Below, in pieces: positions 46,599 through 58,142 of a DNA stretch of 64,000 nt. Numbering within the stretch: position 1 is the first letter of the stretch; each line of letters opens with the position of its first letter. Position numbers and translations under genes: made by a program. Below the pieces are notes generated by a model, which searched no databases, was not told the DNA's origin, and saw only the letters and a list, made by a program, of their open reading frames with translations. This DNA is from Perkinsus olseni (taxonomy: Eukaryota > Perkinsozoa > Perkinsida > Perkinsidae): NCBI GenBank assembly GCA_013115135.1, contig JABANP010000146.1, forward strand, positions 44,877 to 108,876, written 5' to 3'.

Positions 46599-47272
46599 TT
46601 AGAATCCCTCCGTGCAGTTCGTGGAGACCTGACCTGTGTCCTCGTAATAGACATACGAAGAGGTATGCAAATGGAAGATGCAGATGTCGCCTGCGAAGGA
46701 GAAGATTCTAACGGACTCGCATTGCCCTGAAATGGGGCAGTCCTGAAAATACACGAGTATTTCGCTTCCCATTGTGAATCTCCCTTCAACTCACGAAATC
46801 ATTGCTGCACTTAACGTAGCAGCGGTGAAGAGCTCCACAGCCGACACCGTAACGAGTGCCAGAAAAGGAGGGGCAGTCGGCAGCGGTGTTACACGGCTTT
46901 CCACACACAGCGTCACTCATATGACCGTGCGAATCCTGAGAGGAGCGCATGTGGGCGGCCCACATTGTGGGAGACTCGCCGGTTGCCTATAACTTGACAA
47001 GCTATCATCGATGACCACGAGCTTTCGGATGGGTGCCCGCTAGCTCCCCTACGCACATAAACAACTATCGGTTGGAGATCCCCGTGACAGACACAGTCAC
47101 CATCCGCGCAGTTGTTGGCAGGCCTCTGGTAGTTGCCACCTGAAATAGGAGAGCGTGTGCGTAGCCCGTAGGAAGGATACTCACCTCTGCATTTGTCCCT
47201 CGGTGGGTTCGAAGGAGAAATTGCGACGCTTAGGCACATCAAGCACACGACTTCGATGACGATGGAACGCAT
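46599..47272 (-). CDS. secreted Cys-rich protein, family C member B (4 exons)
   Basis: Exons 47185-47272, 47057-47139, 46795-46935 and 46599-46742 sum to 456 nt (151 aa). The signal peptide is MRSIVIEVVCLMCLSVAIS. Exon 2 has GGNYQRPANNCADGDCVC and ends PIVVY at a GTGCG donor. Exon 3 starts DSHGHMSDAVCGKPCNTAAD and has ALHRCYVKCSNDF before a GTGAGT donor. Exon 4 starts DCPISGQCESVRIF and ends CTEGF. It lacks the short 47-62-nt linker exon of members A, C and D, but its exon 1 ends in the phase that keeps the frame. Its final exon is longer than that of the others. Function unknown. Confidence 0.85.
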
Positions 47273-48961
47273 TGTATGAAGGCTTAAAAGGTAACACGCT
47301 GCCCACAAACCAGCTTCAAGTTGCAAGGGGATGATTCACCTTTAATCGGACTTATTCGTTTCATTGAATTCGAGGTTTGTTGCCTTTTGAGGAAAATATC
47401 TCCGAACTCTCGATTTGAGTCTCCGCCTAGTTATGCCAAAATGGAGCATGGCTCGCGAGGGTGCTGTCTCCATGACAGACGACTGTCTACTGACCGCAAC
47501 AAATTATGAATATCATGTGATGAGATGATGCCGAGATGAAGAACCTCAAAGTGCAGTTTACAGTCACTCATATGAGCCACGAATTTGTTATGCACGTAAG
47601 GAGTGTTAACACGCCACCAGTCCTTGCTAAGGACCACACGCATGGGGAATGGACTCGTAGCATGAGGAGTAAGTAGACAGAGTCTGTCCGTCTGACAGAC
47701 ACGAGCATGGGTTTTTGATGGTACGACCAATGATTGCCAATCGGAACTAGATGACGAGAGTCCTAAGCCTGAGCTTCAAGGCTGGGAGATGGATCGAGAG
47801 CTCGGCGATGAGCGCGACAGCCATGTTTATCGGGGCTGCGTCCATAGCAGCCGCGTGACAGAGACCTGCATGCGGCGGGCTGCGCTTGTGCCTCAAGCTT
47901 TGCAACCTCATAAAAGATGTAGTACTTGTTGAACGAGCTGATGAGCTCAGCTCGGTAAGAATCTCCTCTCTGTTGTGGAGTACCCAGTTGATACTATCAA
48001 CCAAGCTACATGGGCTGGTAGAGAAGAGCGTTACAGTGAGGTTACTCACTGCGCCACCATCGGTAGCGTTACGGCCACGCCAGAGTCTAATACTCGTCAA
48101 ACTGTCTGACTCTGAGTCGAAAAATCTGACGAGAATTCGAGTCAGTGACTCGAGCACAGCGTCTTCTCATAGCCGAATACTGAATTGTCATTTACCTTCC
48201 GAGCGTTTGCAGTAAAGATCTTCGTCTGACTCGTAGATGCGATCAACAGGCCTCCCTCACGTAGAGGCCGACGACTACAATTTGAAGTCGCTGGGCCCCG
48301 GACAGCTTGGGAGACATCTGACAACCCTCGTGCTCCCCAAACATGAGCATGATGTATTTTCACGCGCTGAACTTGACCTGAATAAATTTATGTACAGAAA
48401 CCGCGAAGACTACTAAATATATAGATAATACCCAAGCGGCACGAGCCACCGGAGCTATACGATACGTCGACAACCACATCAGACAACTACGTCCAATGGC
48501 GAAGCTACGGATATCATATGCGTACATATTCGGAATATGTAATCGATCTAGCGTATCACAGCCTGAAGCACACGTTCCGCACTACACGATAATGCACTAT
48601 TGTACAACGCGGTCCCGACCCCGGCGGATACCACCCTTCACACCGCCACAGCCGGCACGCGCTTGATCCTAGCTCGTAAGCGGCGGTAAAACCGGAAGAT
48701 TATCGATTGAACGGATTCGTTTCCAAGTTCTCTTTAACACGCAGCCCCTCAAGCCGGTGGGACCCATCGGGTGGGTGTCTGCGCGATCCCGCCTTGACAA
48801 CCGTGACTCACGGCCCGTGGGCCCCTAGCCGCTGACTGCAAAGAAGGCTTGCTCCGGCCTACCCATACCCTCGGCTCGGCGAAGATCCTAGTTGATTAAC
48901 TGCACTTTCTTTATTGTGCTCCTGTTGCGTTACTGGAGGGAAGCATCCGCGAGGTTTCACG
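47273..48961. other. gene-poor stretch
   Basis: A minus-strand frame at 47747-48157 (with SNLTVTLFSTSPCSLVDSIN and VLHNREEILTELSSSAR) might be an exon, but there is no start, splice or motif support. Nothing else seen. Confidence 0.35.
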
Positions 48962-49103
48962 GCATTACAGGCTGTAATGCTGTGATTTACAGCGCGCTGG
49001 ACAGTATTGGATTAACTCCTGGCCTCAAAGTTCTGGCAGTGCGTGGCGCTTTACTCTATGATAGAGTCTCTATCTGTCAATGGTAGACATGGAGAGTCTC
49101 CAT
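48962..49103. repeat. three odd palindromes
   Basis: GCATTACAG-G-CTGTAATGC (48962-48980), ACTCTAT-G-ATAGAGT (49053-49067) and ATGGAGA-G-TCTCCAT (49089-49103). All have perfect arms and a single-base centre. Confidence 0.9.
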
Positions 49104-51565
49104 TGGAGACTTTAAGCGTAGTTTCGACCGTAATGTAGTGGACGGCCGTGGCCTATGTTATCTAATGGCCAACCATCCCCTGTAGAGTATGAACAGGTGA
49201 GATTTGCACGCAGGTTGCGAAAAGTATTTTTGGCGATAGGTGTAGCAAGAGGACGGTGAGTATTGACCAAGTACAGTCCGTTCGCTTTTGAGTGAGGGTC
49301 TCGCAAGAGAGTAAGTTCAAGGAAGTGCACGAATGATGGAAGAATGGGAGTGTTCCTGTACCGCAATACCGCAACCGCATTGTCGAGTACCGGCGTACTA
49401 GGGCTTCCATAGCCATAGAGCGTGACAAGTCTCACTGCGATTGCTGACTTGCCACTGATTTTTTTGTACCAAGTTGGTTGGGGGACACTAACGCATGCCG
49501 AGTTACCGTGGATCGTACCTGGTGGCACGGTGCGTGTTACCAAGCTTACACTGGGGCTCGAGGCCCAAGGTAAGACCCTGAAAGGGTTCGGGCCTCGGGT
49601 TCACAGTGCTTGGTCCTCTCCCACACTCCCGACCAACTGTCCTCGACGAGAGGCAGGCGGTTCCGAGTAAGGGAACGAGCCTTGATAAGCAAATCGCAAG
49701 AATCGAGGCTTCTCCGTTTGTACGGAGCTTTTACGGGTAAAGCTGGGCTGGTCATGTACTTCTAAGAGAGGAATCCAATGGTATATCGATCCGCCGTTTC
49801 ATCGACCGTTTCATCGTTGCATCGAGCGCGAAGTGAATTTCGCGCGCGCCAAGTGCTCAGTTTTGATATGCACCCGTGCCGTTAAGTGGTAATACGCGAT
49901 GGTAACCACACGGCAGCGTCCGTGCGCATAGGGTAGCACTAGGCAGAGCCGTACGCTGCTAATACCGGGCTTGTGTGGCACTTTGCGCTACAAAATTACC
50001 TCATTATACAATCTTTTGTTGACCCGTGCTTCGCACCATATATGTAGTTTTGATTATCAGAACTACTTGCTCAACACTCAAGGGCTTCTGACATCTCACT
50101 TGGTGCCCGAATCGGGCAGGGCAAAGAGTGAAGCGACTTATTCGGTTGGTATCCGCGTGTGCCTCCGTCGTTTGAGAGGGGTGGAAGCGACAACACAGGA
50201 GGATGTATGCCATACATTGTATGGTTTGGAACCAATCGCGACTATGAGACATTCGCTGTGAGGCACTCAAAAACTGACCGAGTGGCGTCGGCACGGTCGT
50301 CTACAGCGACTGCACCCCATTAACCGCATTCTAGACTAGGATGCCGTTGCCGGAGTCTCAGATTGCCGATTTGTACGCTATAATTCTAAGTGTATAGCTC
50401 TAGTTTCTAACTTGAACGGAACCGGCGTTGGACTATAGAGCTTATAGTATAAACTCACCCACACACTGCTTCCGCTCATTTTGGCGATGGGATGTAATAG
50501 CTTCGCGCTTTACGTGGTGCTAGCGCGCCGCATATGCCGAGAACGGTGCTCGTAGGACCCGGTGTAGTTATGCAGTCTGAGACCGCGTAAAGGATGTCTC
50601 ACATAACCCTGTCAGGTTTGCACGCTCGCTAGCGTGACTCCTGCGAACAATTAAGCACGGTTTCCAGGTTTCCAGTTCCCGGGAACAGTCTTCGCCAATT
50701 CCGTTTAATATAGGATGATGCTGTGGGCCGAGAATGGTATAAGGAGTATCGTCACTGTAGTTGTGAGATCTTGCTAGTAGCTGTGACTTTGAGTACGCAG
50801 TTAGACGTAAGAAAGGCTTACCTGCGCCCCTCACAGCCTCGTGTTGGCCAATTGAGGTAGTTAACGACGTAACATTTCAAGAGGAGATGGTTGAGCACAT
50901 CTCGATCCTCTACCGTGAGCTTGAACTTCTTCTGTACTCCCCAAAAAAGCCTGGAAAGCCGCCAAAAGCCGCTACTTCCAACCCACACTCCTCCACCGAT
51001 TAGTTGGGATTAGTTAGGTAGCCCGCAGTCGTTGCCCCCTTAGTGGTACACAGATAACACAGGTAACACTATGCACCCGCGTACCCTAATTAGCTGCGGC
51101 GGACTCGTGCACTATAGTGACAACATAGTGACGCATATAGTGTACGCTATGTTACAGCTACAGCCTGGTTCAGTACCACTCAGCTCTTAGTTCACTGCTA
51201 CTACGTATCATTAGTATCAGACAGCCGTCTGACTTCACCATGCGCCCTGCACTCGCGTGCATGAGTATACGTGTTACACCAAGCTTAGCTTAGCTCAGTA
51301 AGCTGTAAATCACATTATTGCTCAGCTCCTATCCAGTCCTTTTTTATCTCTATTTGAGCCCCGTCTCGAATAGCCTCACTGTACTGCACTCGTGAACCGC
51401 TGAGCCTTCATTCGCTCTCAAGATCGCGCTTAAGGAAATATCTCCGAATTAAGCGTGTCAAATAGACCTGTCGAAGCTGGTGAGCCACATTGTATCCATG
51501 TAGTGGACATTCCCACTTCCATGCTCAGTCTGCTAGTGTAGTATCCATTACAGGTTATCATTAAC
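49104..51565. other. gene-poor stretch
   Basis: No gene supported. Short palindromes such as TCAGAC-agcc-GTCTGA near 51220 occur, but none of the longer odd palindromes. Confidence 0.4.
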
Positions 51566-51775
51566 ATGGCTAGGACCTACTTCTCCCTAATCACCATTAT
51601 CTGCTTTGGCATCCTATCCGGCCCCCCACAGTGTGATGCCCAAGATTTTCCTTCTTATGACAGCTTCCGCTGCGATGGATGCTATTCGTGCCCCTATGGG
51701 TACGTGTGCTACGAAGGCCCGTTGATCCCATGTATTTGCGCCCCAATTGATGTAATCACGCACATTATTCGCTAG
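51566..51775 (+). CDS. small secreted Cys-rich peptide
   Basis: A 69-aa single-exon frame. Signal peptide MARTYFSLITIICFGILSG, probably cleaved before or near the first Cys-containing segment PPQCDAQD. The mature part has RCDGCYSCPYGYVCYEGP and CICAP, six Cys in about 45 residues. Short, secreted and Cys-dense, it resembles family S in its C-x-C ending (PCICAP versus PCTCGG) but is not clearly homologous. A CTATTC/TATAT-rich leader precedes it; no promoter motif is recognised. Confidence 0.6.
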   Translation: MARTYFSLITIICFGILSGPPQCDAQDFPSYDSFRCDGCYSCPYGYVCYEGPLIPCICAPIDVITHIIR

Positions 51776-52705
51776 ATGGACGTAAGTGGCGACTCGCCGC
51801 CGGCGAGTACTACTAACTAGCCGATTTTGTCGCGCACAAGGTGCGGATTTTTCGTCGATCTTTGATCGACACATCACCAGCTAACATCATCATTGGTAAT
51901 GACTTAGTACTATTCTCATTTTTCCAATCCCGAGGATAGTAAGTCTGTAGGCGATTCTCCAACAGGCTTGAGTTGCAACGTCAATAATTCCATAATAGGC
52001 CCATCATCAGCTGGTGCGGGTACAGAACAGAGGATGTAACGTCGAACTCTGAATCAGAGTTCGACGCCATTGCTTAACATTACTTCGAGGCCATCGGATG
52101 AAAGAAGCTTTTGGTGGCAGGTTCAGGATGTTATAGTAACACTCATATTGCGCAGTCTGATACTGGGGCCACAGCATCACATTGAGAATGTGTTCGAGTG
52201 TGCCTAGTGAGGTCGCTCCTACCCGTTGGCAGGAGTGATGCGGAAGTTTCGATCGCCAAGGATAGCGGTATGAGCGAAAGATGTTTGGTTATGTTATGCT
52301 ACTTCACTGGCACCGACGCAGATTCGATCCCACCTACTGTAAACACAACTCATAGTGCTCGTTACTCATGCAGGCTTAGAAACATTGCATCCTACCTGCC
52401 CTCGCCTTTGCCCTTCCCTCCTCTACCTCTCCCTCTATGCCCTATGCCTTCTTAAACACCAAATGATTATTTTTCTTCGAAGTTTCATTTTAAATAAAAG
52501 CTAATATATAAAAACTGATGCTGGGAAATAGAAAAAGGAGGTTCTCACGGCTCCATGCTGGAGGGGTCGCTAGCAAGTCTCTATAGCATAGTCGAGACTC
52601 TCGGCTATGTCATACCAAGCTGACCGTGAGGTCGAAAATAAATTGAATAGCGGTGTACTAAATCGGATATAATAGTTAGTGTTGAGTAGTCGTAAGAAGA
52701 TGCTC
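51776..52705. other. gene-poor stretch with odd palindromes
   Basis: ACTCGCCG-C-CGGCGAGT lies at 51792-51808 and a 13-bp-arm palindrome at 52040-52066. A B-box-like GCAGATTCGATCCC is near 52320. No gene supported. Confidence 0.5.
52040..52066. repeat. odd palindrome, 13-bp perfect arms
   Basis: CGTCGAACTCTGA (52040-52052), a single A, then the exact complement at 52054-52066. Longest of the one-base-centre palindromes in the window. Confidence 0.92.
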
Positions 52706-53443
52706 TCAACGAACGTAATACAAGCACACGTTTTCCACATACTTCGCAATGTGTGCTTCCTTACATAAGGCGTCCCCCGGGCAGTCCTGAGGACACTAAG
52801 AGGCTTCGCTCTGGTTGCTCATATTAAATACTCAATCAACTTACGTCATCGATCATACAGTTGATGTAGCAACGGCCAAAAGGTATACACTTGACTTCAG
52901 TATAGATGGATTTCCCTCCATGATAAGGAGGGCATTCGTTAACCGTCTCACAGTCGTCCGCGCACACAGCGAAGTAAGCTCTACCCGAGTCCTGAGAAGC
53001 GGCGCAGAGTAGAGCACAGCTCGTTCGCTCCGAAAGCAATGACGAGCTTCTGGAAGACAAACCGACGTCCGTCCTTTCACTAAACTCCTCGAAGTCTCGT
53101 TACTCACATAAGTCACGATCGCGGAAGTTGTGTTGCAATCACATCCAGCATCGACAGGGCAGTCGTTGAGCGGCTTCTCGTAATTGTTCCCAGCTAAGTT
53201 CAACAAACATGTGCGCGCAGAGTGTACGATGAGAAGGTTCTCACCTCCAGCTGAACCGAGTGAGCTTTCGCTGGCCGGGGCAGCACTAAGCTGGGCAGGA
53301 GCATCGCTGAAAAGAAGAGACTACGGACATGTCATTAGGATGACTATCCCTCACGAGTGTCCCGGGGCAGACGCTGGAGTCTTGGGCTCAAAGTTGTCAC
53401 TGAGACGCGCGAGCAACACAACGCTGATGAAGTTGATGTACAT
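52706..53443 (-). CDS. secreted Cys-rich protein, family C member C (5 exons)
   Basis: Exons 53355-53443, 53245-53306, 53108-53193, 52845-52991 and 52706-52786 sum to 465 nt (154 aa). Signal-like start MYINFISVVLLARLS. Exon 2 is a low-complexity linker, DAPAQLSAAPASESSLGSAG. Exon 3 has GNNYEKPLNDCPVDAGCDC and ends SAIVTY at GTGAGT. Exon 4 starts DSGRAYFAVCADDC and has CPPYHGG and CIPFGRCYINCMIDD before GTAAGT. Exon 5 is DCPGDALCKEAHIAKYVENV plus CLYYVR. Exon lengths 62 and 81 nt are identical to those of member D, which points to a relatively recent common ancestor. Confidence 0.88.
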
Positions 53444-55000
53444 GGTCTGAAGGGTTACTCAGTGAGAACTTGCTGCATATACATGATCGCACCCAGTAAT
53501 CCTCTCGAGGTACATGGAGAGCGAACTCATGCGCCGGATACGAATTCATCTACATCGGAAGAGTAGACGATGGCGACCCCGGTTACTCTTAACAATTGAA
53601 TCCTCGTGACCAGAACCTCATGCGACAGTTGCCCCACGCACAAGTGATGCCGTGACAACAGGAGACAGTGCAAATGGGAGACAACGAACTACTAGCGTCC
53701 TGGTGATTCTACCGGCGATGATGCCATTTCCTGGCCACTGTGCGGAAGCCGGTGCTAGGCGGAGTGGCCTACCATCTATACAAGTAGGCGGAGCCTCTGC
53801 CGCAGAGGGATGTCACCCAAGGGCCCTGTCTCGAGGCTTAGCCTCGGAGCCCCAGTAGCCTCGAAAGCTACCGTCGGGTAACAGAAGCAGTCAGATTCTC
53901 ACTGTGAGAAGATGGAAACAGCTGGCGACAGCAGTTGGGGGCTGATGGCTTCGTGTTGAGAAGCTCACAGCGGCGGGCATCCGGGAGAGAAGGTCGAAGA
54001 GTCCAATCGTAGTTTTAGCGTGCCAGTCGGTGGCGCCAGTTTCATATTTCAAGAGACACCTAAGGAGGTCTGGTGCAGCTCTTGGTGCGCTGGGGAGGAG
54101 AGGTCCTGCACCGCATAACTATTCTCTTCCTCACTCGCTCACTCTTGTCGTTTTTCTTGGTGTCCGTCTCCATTGCGGCTAGTAGTAGCCGACTACCTCT
54201 GCCAGGCAGCGCGGTGTCAGTGGGAGACACTAGGCATGCTTGTGCGCATGCGTGTTCGTATCGATAGCCTCGATCTTGTACAATGTATTCTCACCTCCCA
54301 ATCACACTCAAAGGAGAATATTTCTCCGATTCGCGTGGCTGTTAAATAGGCCTGTTGCCCTTTGTAATGGTCGAGGCGACTACCGTCACGGCAAATTTAT
54401 GATCAGAAACGCATCACAATGATGCCTTCTACACACCGGTCATAACGCAGTTCAACGCAGAGCACATGTTTTGGCGTTAGTAAAACGCGTTTCCCACTGG
54501 GCGCGTGAGCCTCCAGGACGCTGCTTCATTACGCGTTACAACACGCGAAGCGGAAGCTCGCGTCAATAACAGGAGTATCATAGGAAGTCACTCGCCGATG
54601 GTGAGTCGCCATTCCCACCCTCTCCCGACCGGTAGTCGGAACTCTGTCGCCTGCGAATTTTGACTATTGATTCAAGTCGTCTTTACAAGCTAAAAACGAG
54701 CGTCGGAGCTTGACCCTAGTGGTGGGGTGAGTGGTAACTGGTAGTACCAGTCTGGTACAATGATGTTCAACATCAGCTTATTTAGATGTTGTCGTGTCGC
54801 AGGCGCTCGCCATTGTTTGTGAGATTGTCTTCTGCTAGGCTTAAGTGATTTACCATTGATCTGTTTATACGTTATTGAGCTTCACTTCTCCTATATCTGG
54901 GTATTGTGTTCCATCGTAGTGTGGATTACAAGTGACTACTGGACCAGTTGTCACTGCCCCGGAGCAGTTGAGTCGATATACGCTCAGGTTGGTACGAACC
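53444..55000. other. gene-poor stretch with odd palindromes
   Basis: CGAGGCT-T-AGCCTCG (53832-53846), TTCTCAC-T-GTGAGAA (53896-53910), GTACCAG-T-CTGGTAC (54744-54758) and TGATGTT-C-AACATCA (54761-54775) lie here. The last two are separated by only 2 bp. No gene supported. Confidence 0.55.
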
Positions 55001-55261
55001 CTATTTGGTGCTCCTACCATCCATACAGGTAGTGTGATACAACAGTATCTCGTACAGGTCAACTCGTGCAATGTGAAGTCGCACAGTCACAACTCGTACA
55101 GTTTCCGGTGATACAGTGCCGTTCGATACAGTATCCACCAATACACTGGCAAGTTGTACAATATCAAGCGATACACTGACAACTCGTGCATTATCTAGTG
55201 GTACAAGTTTCATTCGCACAACAACGCTCCGTCTACACCTTTTGTAGGCCAATCTCACCAT
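55001..55261 (-). repeat. degenerate 30-bp tandem repeat, open on the minus strand
   Basis: On the minus strand, units beginning TGTACGAGTTG / TGTATCGAACG / TGTACAACTTG / TGCACGAGTTG recur every 30 nt for about five units (about 55040-55210). Translated, they give ten-residue units such as ARVVSVSLDI, VQLASVLVDT and VRVVTVRLHI, with alternating hydrophobic residues. No start, signal peptide or neighbouring exon shows that it is expressed as protein. Confidence 0.5.
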
Positions 55262-55922
55262 TAGGTGGATCTATATCAGCAGCAACCGTCAGGGCTGCCG
55301 TCAGTTCCGCTCTACATCGCGACTATGTCTTATAGATGTGCCGGTGTCATTGCGAGACGTGGGCCGGCTTGTGCGCATGCGTGTTTGGACGGACACCCTA
55401 TTGCCACTTCCTATTGGGCGACATTTAGGGATCAATTTCGTTGAACAAGGACAAGCTCCTCATCTCCAAGTGGTTCAGAATGCGAATCAAGCGGACGTGA
55501 CTAACTGCATAAACGGTCCCGCTTCCACCGAATATGTGGGTCTGCCATTCAGAGTGTGATTAGCCTATACCCATACTTCTCTTGAAGGGGGAGAGAATCT
55601 CTTCTTCCTGCCGCACTTTCTTCTCCTAATTGCTAATAGCATTTGCTACTGGCTCCGGCATCGGCCATTCTCATGAGATTATTCTCGCGCCACAATTCTT
55701 GGAGTCTAGGGAATCAGTCCTGCTGAGCGTCCGTTGTGGTTCCTTGCCATGCGCAGCACCGATAGTCGTTTCCTCGTACTCTCACTGATGATTCCTATGA
55801 GCGAGCGACGACAGACTAGGAGCCTGTTACTGATATCAACGTGAAACTTCGAGCATGATTGGAAACTCATGAGTTGTGATATGAGATGAAACTCCGCGGC
55901 TTCGTGATCGACGATCGCCATC
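55262..55922. other. spacer, nothing recognised
   Basis: No motif or splice-supported exon on either strand. Confidence 0.4.
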
Positions 55923-57148
55923 TTACGGAGAAGAAGAAGAGCTCGTCAGAAGAAGGGCGATGCAGTCCCCGGATCGTCGAAATTTGGAGAACTTCCCTTC
56001 CGCCAGAACGAAGCATTCGCCTGCGCTGACTGCCTTCTGTCCGACGTCCCCACCTGAGACCTGAGGACAACCAAGCACTGTCGGTATGATTCAGAAGACA
56101 ATCCTACTTCAACTTCTCCACGTACGACGTACAAGAAGGCCTCGGAGCCTCCAGAGAGCTCATCGTCCGTCGCTTGTTTCGCCCCTGCAAGGCCGAGTCT
56201 GGTGTATGCGGGAGAGGCATACCCACCGGCGCCAAGAACGACGACCTTAAAGCCTTGCTCAGGGTGATCATCTCCGAAGAGACTCAGCCGTGCCCCGGGT
56301 TTGGAGAGTTCACCGCTATGCTCTTCCAACCATTCGTTCAAGGAAAATGGCCTGAAGGCGGTGTAAAGGCTCTTACGGCATGTTCTTGACGACGCACCGC
56401 GGAACGATCGTCTGATAGTCCTGGCGAAGGGGAGGATCTGCTATCACCGAGCCCGGTGTTGGTCTACCAGTGGCGAACGCCTCAGAGGCTCTGAACTCCT
56501 GACCGAACCGATCGGGAATCCACCAACCAAACGACGCTCACCTCCACTACGGGAACTAGGTCACGACCGAGGTCACCGCAGTAGAAGTACCTACGGGTAC
56601 TTCACAAAGCAACTTATCGTATCATCGGAGATTTACTTCTCCCAGAGAACCTCGTCGCATTTTTCGAAGTCCGTGTACCAACGTAACCCGTCGAACTCCT
56701 TTCCTTCTACCCGAGCTCGTTCGATGACCAAACCCTGAGAAGGATTGCCGTCTTCTTAGCGTTATTGAGAGACGTTAACTAGGCTGTTCGCCTCCGGGCG
56801 TTGCGGTGAGTGTGGTATCCTGCTCGGAAGGAGAAAGACCTCCCCTTCTTTTATCTCGATCACCCTGCAAGATCCCCTTCATCGCCCAGGCGCCGTTGTG
56901 ATGATTTTTTACTTTTTCTCGCCTCTTTCGATTATCGGTAATTTCATATTTCCTTTCATCTGCCAAAAGAATTCCGGACTTTCATCCAGGTGAAAATCAG
57001 TTCTCGTGTTCGGACCACCGACGAACATGATCGACAGATGTTCTTTATGCATGAGCTTGTTACAGATGGGCGGACTGAAGCTCTCCGAGTGCACCTCTAC
57101 CCACTCGGCAACAGACACTGGCCCTTCTGATCTCAAGTCGTGGGTCAT
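55923..57148 (-). CDS. HAAO: 3-hydroxyanthranilate 3,4-dioxygenase, animal-type two-cupin form
   Basis: The enzyme opens the ring of 3-hydroxyanthranilate with Fe(II) and O2 in the kynurenine route from tryptophan to quinolinate and NAD. The start at 57148 gives MTHDLRSEGP. The first cupin shows SPPICNKLMHKEHLSIMFVG, GPNTRTDFHLDESPEFFWQM (metal-ligand His and Glu), EGEVFLLPSRIPHSPQRPEA (third His) and LGLVIERARVEGKEFDGLRW, YFYCGDLGRDLVPVVE. The second half, FSLNEWLEEHSGE...RLSLFGDDHP and AGECFVLAEGKFSKFRRSGD, is the inactive C-terminal cupin found in animal-type enzymes and absent from short bacterial ones; stop at 55923. Introns have supported phases, including a 25-nt one (GTAAGAGCC...CTTCAG) between VVKNMP and PFSLNEW. 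Confidence 0.92.
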
Positions 57149-57561
57149 GAGCAACGAATACCTGCAGGCAGCCAGGCATGGAGAGTTCATAAGAACGGGA
57201 AGGGGCACGCTAGAGCCACCCAGTCGAAGCTGAGGGCCCGCCTTGGGAAAGGTGATTCTAAGCTCATGGGCCTACCCTTACTGGCTTGAGAGTCTTTTGA
57301 GAGCGTTTCATGGGCCACTCAGATTCAATGTAAGAACGGGGTTCACTAAGATATTGAGTTCGACGAATATTGCGAAACTTACCCACAACAAGGTCGCGAG
57401 TTTGAACTACCACCGGTGCATTCCACGCCCTTGCGAACCTCTCCGACCTATCTAAAGCAAGGATTGAAATTCAAAGGCAACCTGCGTTGAGGAAATGCAA
57501 GATTTCACTAGGAGGTAAGATTGGCAGCTTGCCTCGAAAACAGTAATCTGTTGTTTTAACA
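57149..57561. other. spacer between divergent genes
   Basis: Promoter region shared by HAAO (minus) and the plus-strand genes downstream. GTTGAGGAAATGCAAG at 57487-57502 resembles one end of the TIR element at 1775-1980. Confidence 0.4.
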
Positions 57562-58116
57562 ATGCCCATTAAACTGTGGCGATGGTGGGATGGCAGTAGA
57601 CCACCGCCGCCGGCGGCGGCGCCGTCATCGCCTTCTGAAGAGGAGGTTTATCACTCATTGGGAGGAGGGGCGTATTACAGTGCTTGTAGTTTGGAAGAGG
57701 AGTTCGACCAGTATCGGCCATTACCCAGCAATGGCATGATGGTAACAACTTGGGGAAGAGAACGCTTAGGGAAAGAGAAAAAAACTGAAAAATTTTGTAG
57801 GACTTCTCGCAGACGAAAAATAACTGTTCGAGGAGAGGTGATTTTCCTATTTTTTTATCAGAAGCAACCGAACATTCGCAGCGTGAACGGCAAATTAGGA
57901 GAGGCCTTCAGCGGGCGAAGTCACGGGTTATCATCGTTGGACTCGTTATTCATAACACCCACCCCGGCTGGTCGAAGGTCGCGTTATAATTCTACCACTG
58001 GTACGTCTGACGTGTCATCAAGCGCTAGGTGGCGGCAGAAAAGGATTGTACCTTGGCATGTTGGCGGGAAGAGGGTAATAATGAATATGATTGATCGGTT
58101 GAATTTTCCGTTGTAG
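57562..58116 (+). CDS. hypothetical basic protein, 184 aa
   Basis: Uninterrupted frame from ATG 57562 (MPIKLWRWWDGSRPPPPAAA) to 58116. A GCC-repeat tract encodes the Pro/Ala run, followed by acidic SEEEVYHSLGGG and several Arg/Lys-rich segments. No known domain, signal peptide or membrane helix. It ends only 26 bp before the start of the DUF445 gene, so it could also be 5' UTR or an upstream open frame of that transcript. Confidence 0.35.
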   Translation: MPIKLWRWWDGSRPPPPAAAPSSPSEEEVYHSLGGGAYYSACSLEEEFDQYRPLPSNGMMVTTWGRERLGKEKKTEKFCRTSRRRKITVRGEVIFLFFYQKQPNIRSVNGKLGEAFSGRSHGLSSLDSLFITPTPAGRRSRYNSTTGTSDVSSSARWRQKRIVPWHVGGKRVIMNMIDRLNFPL

Positions 58117-58142
58117 CAAGGCGAGATGGTCTCTGTAACCTC

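Noticed and set aside
46590..46612. B-box-like GGATTCTAATCC on the minus strand
   Set aside because: It overlaps the stop codon region of family C member B, where the sequence is explained by coding; there is no A box or intron-like end.
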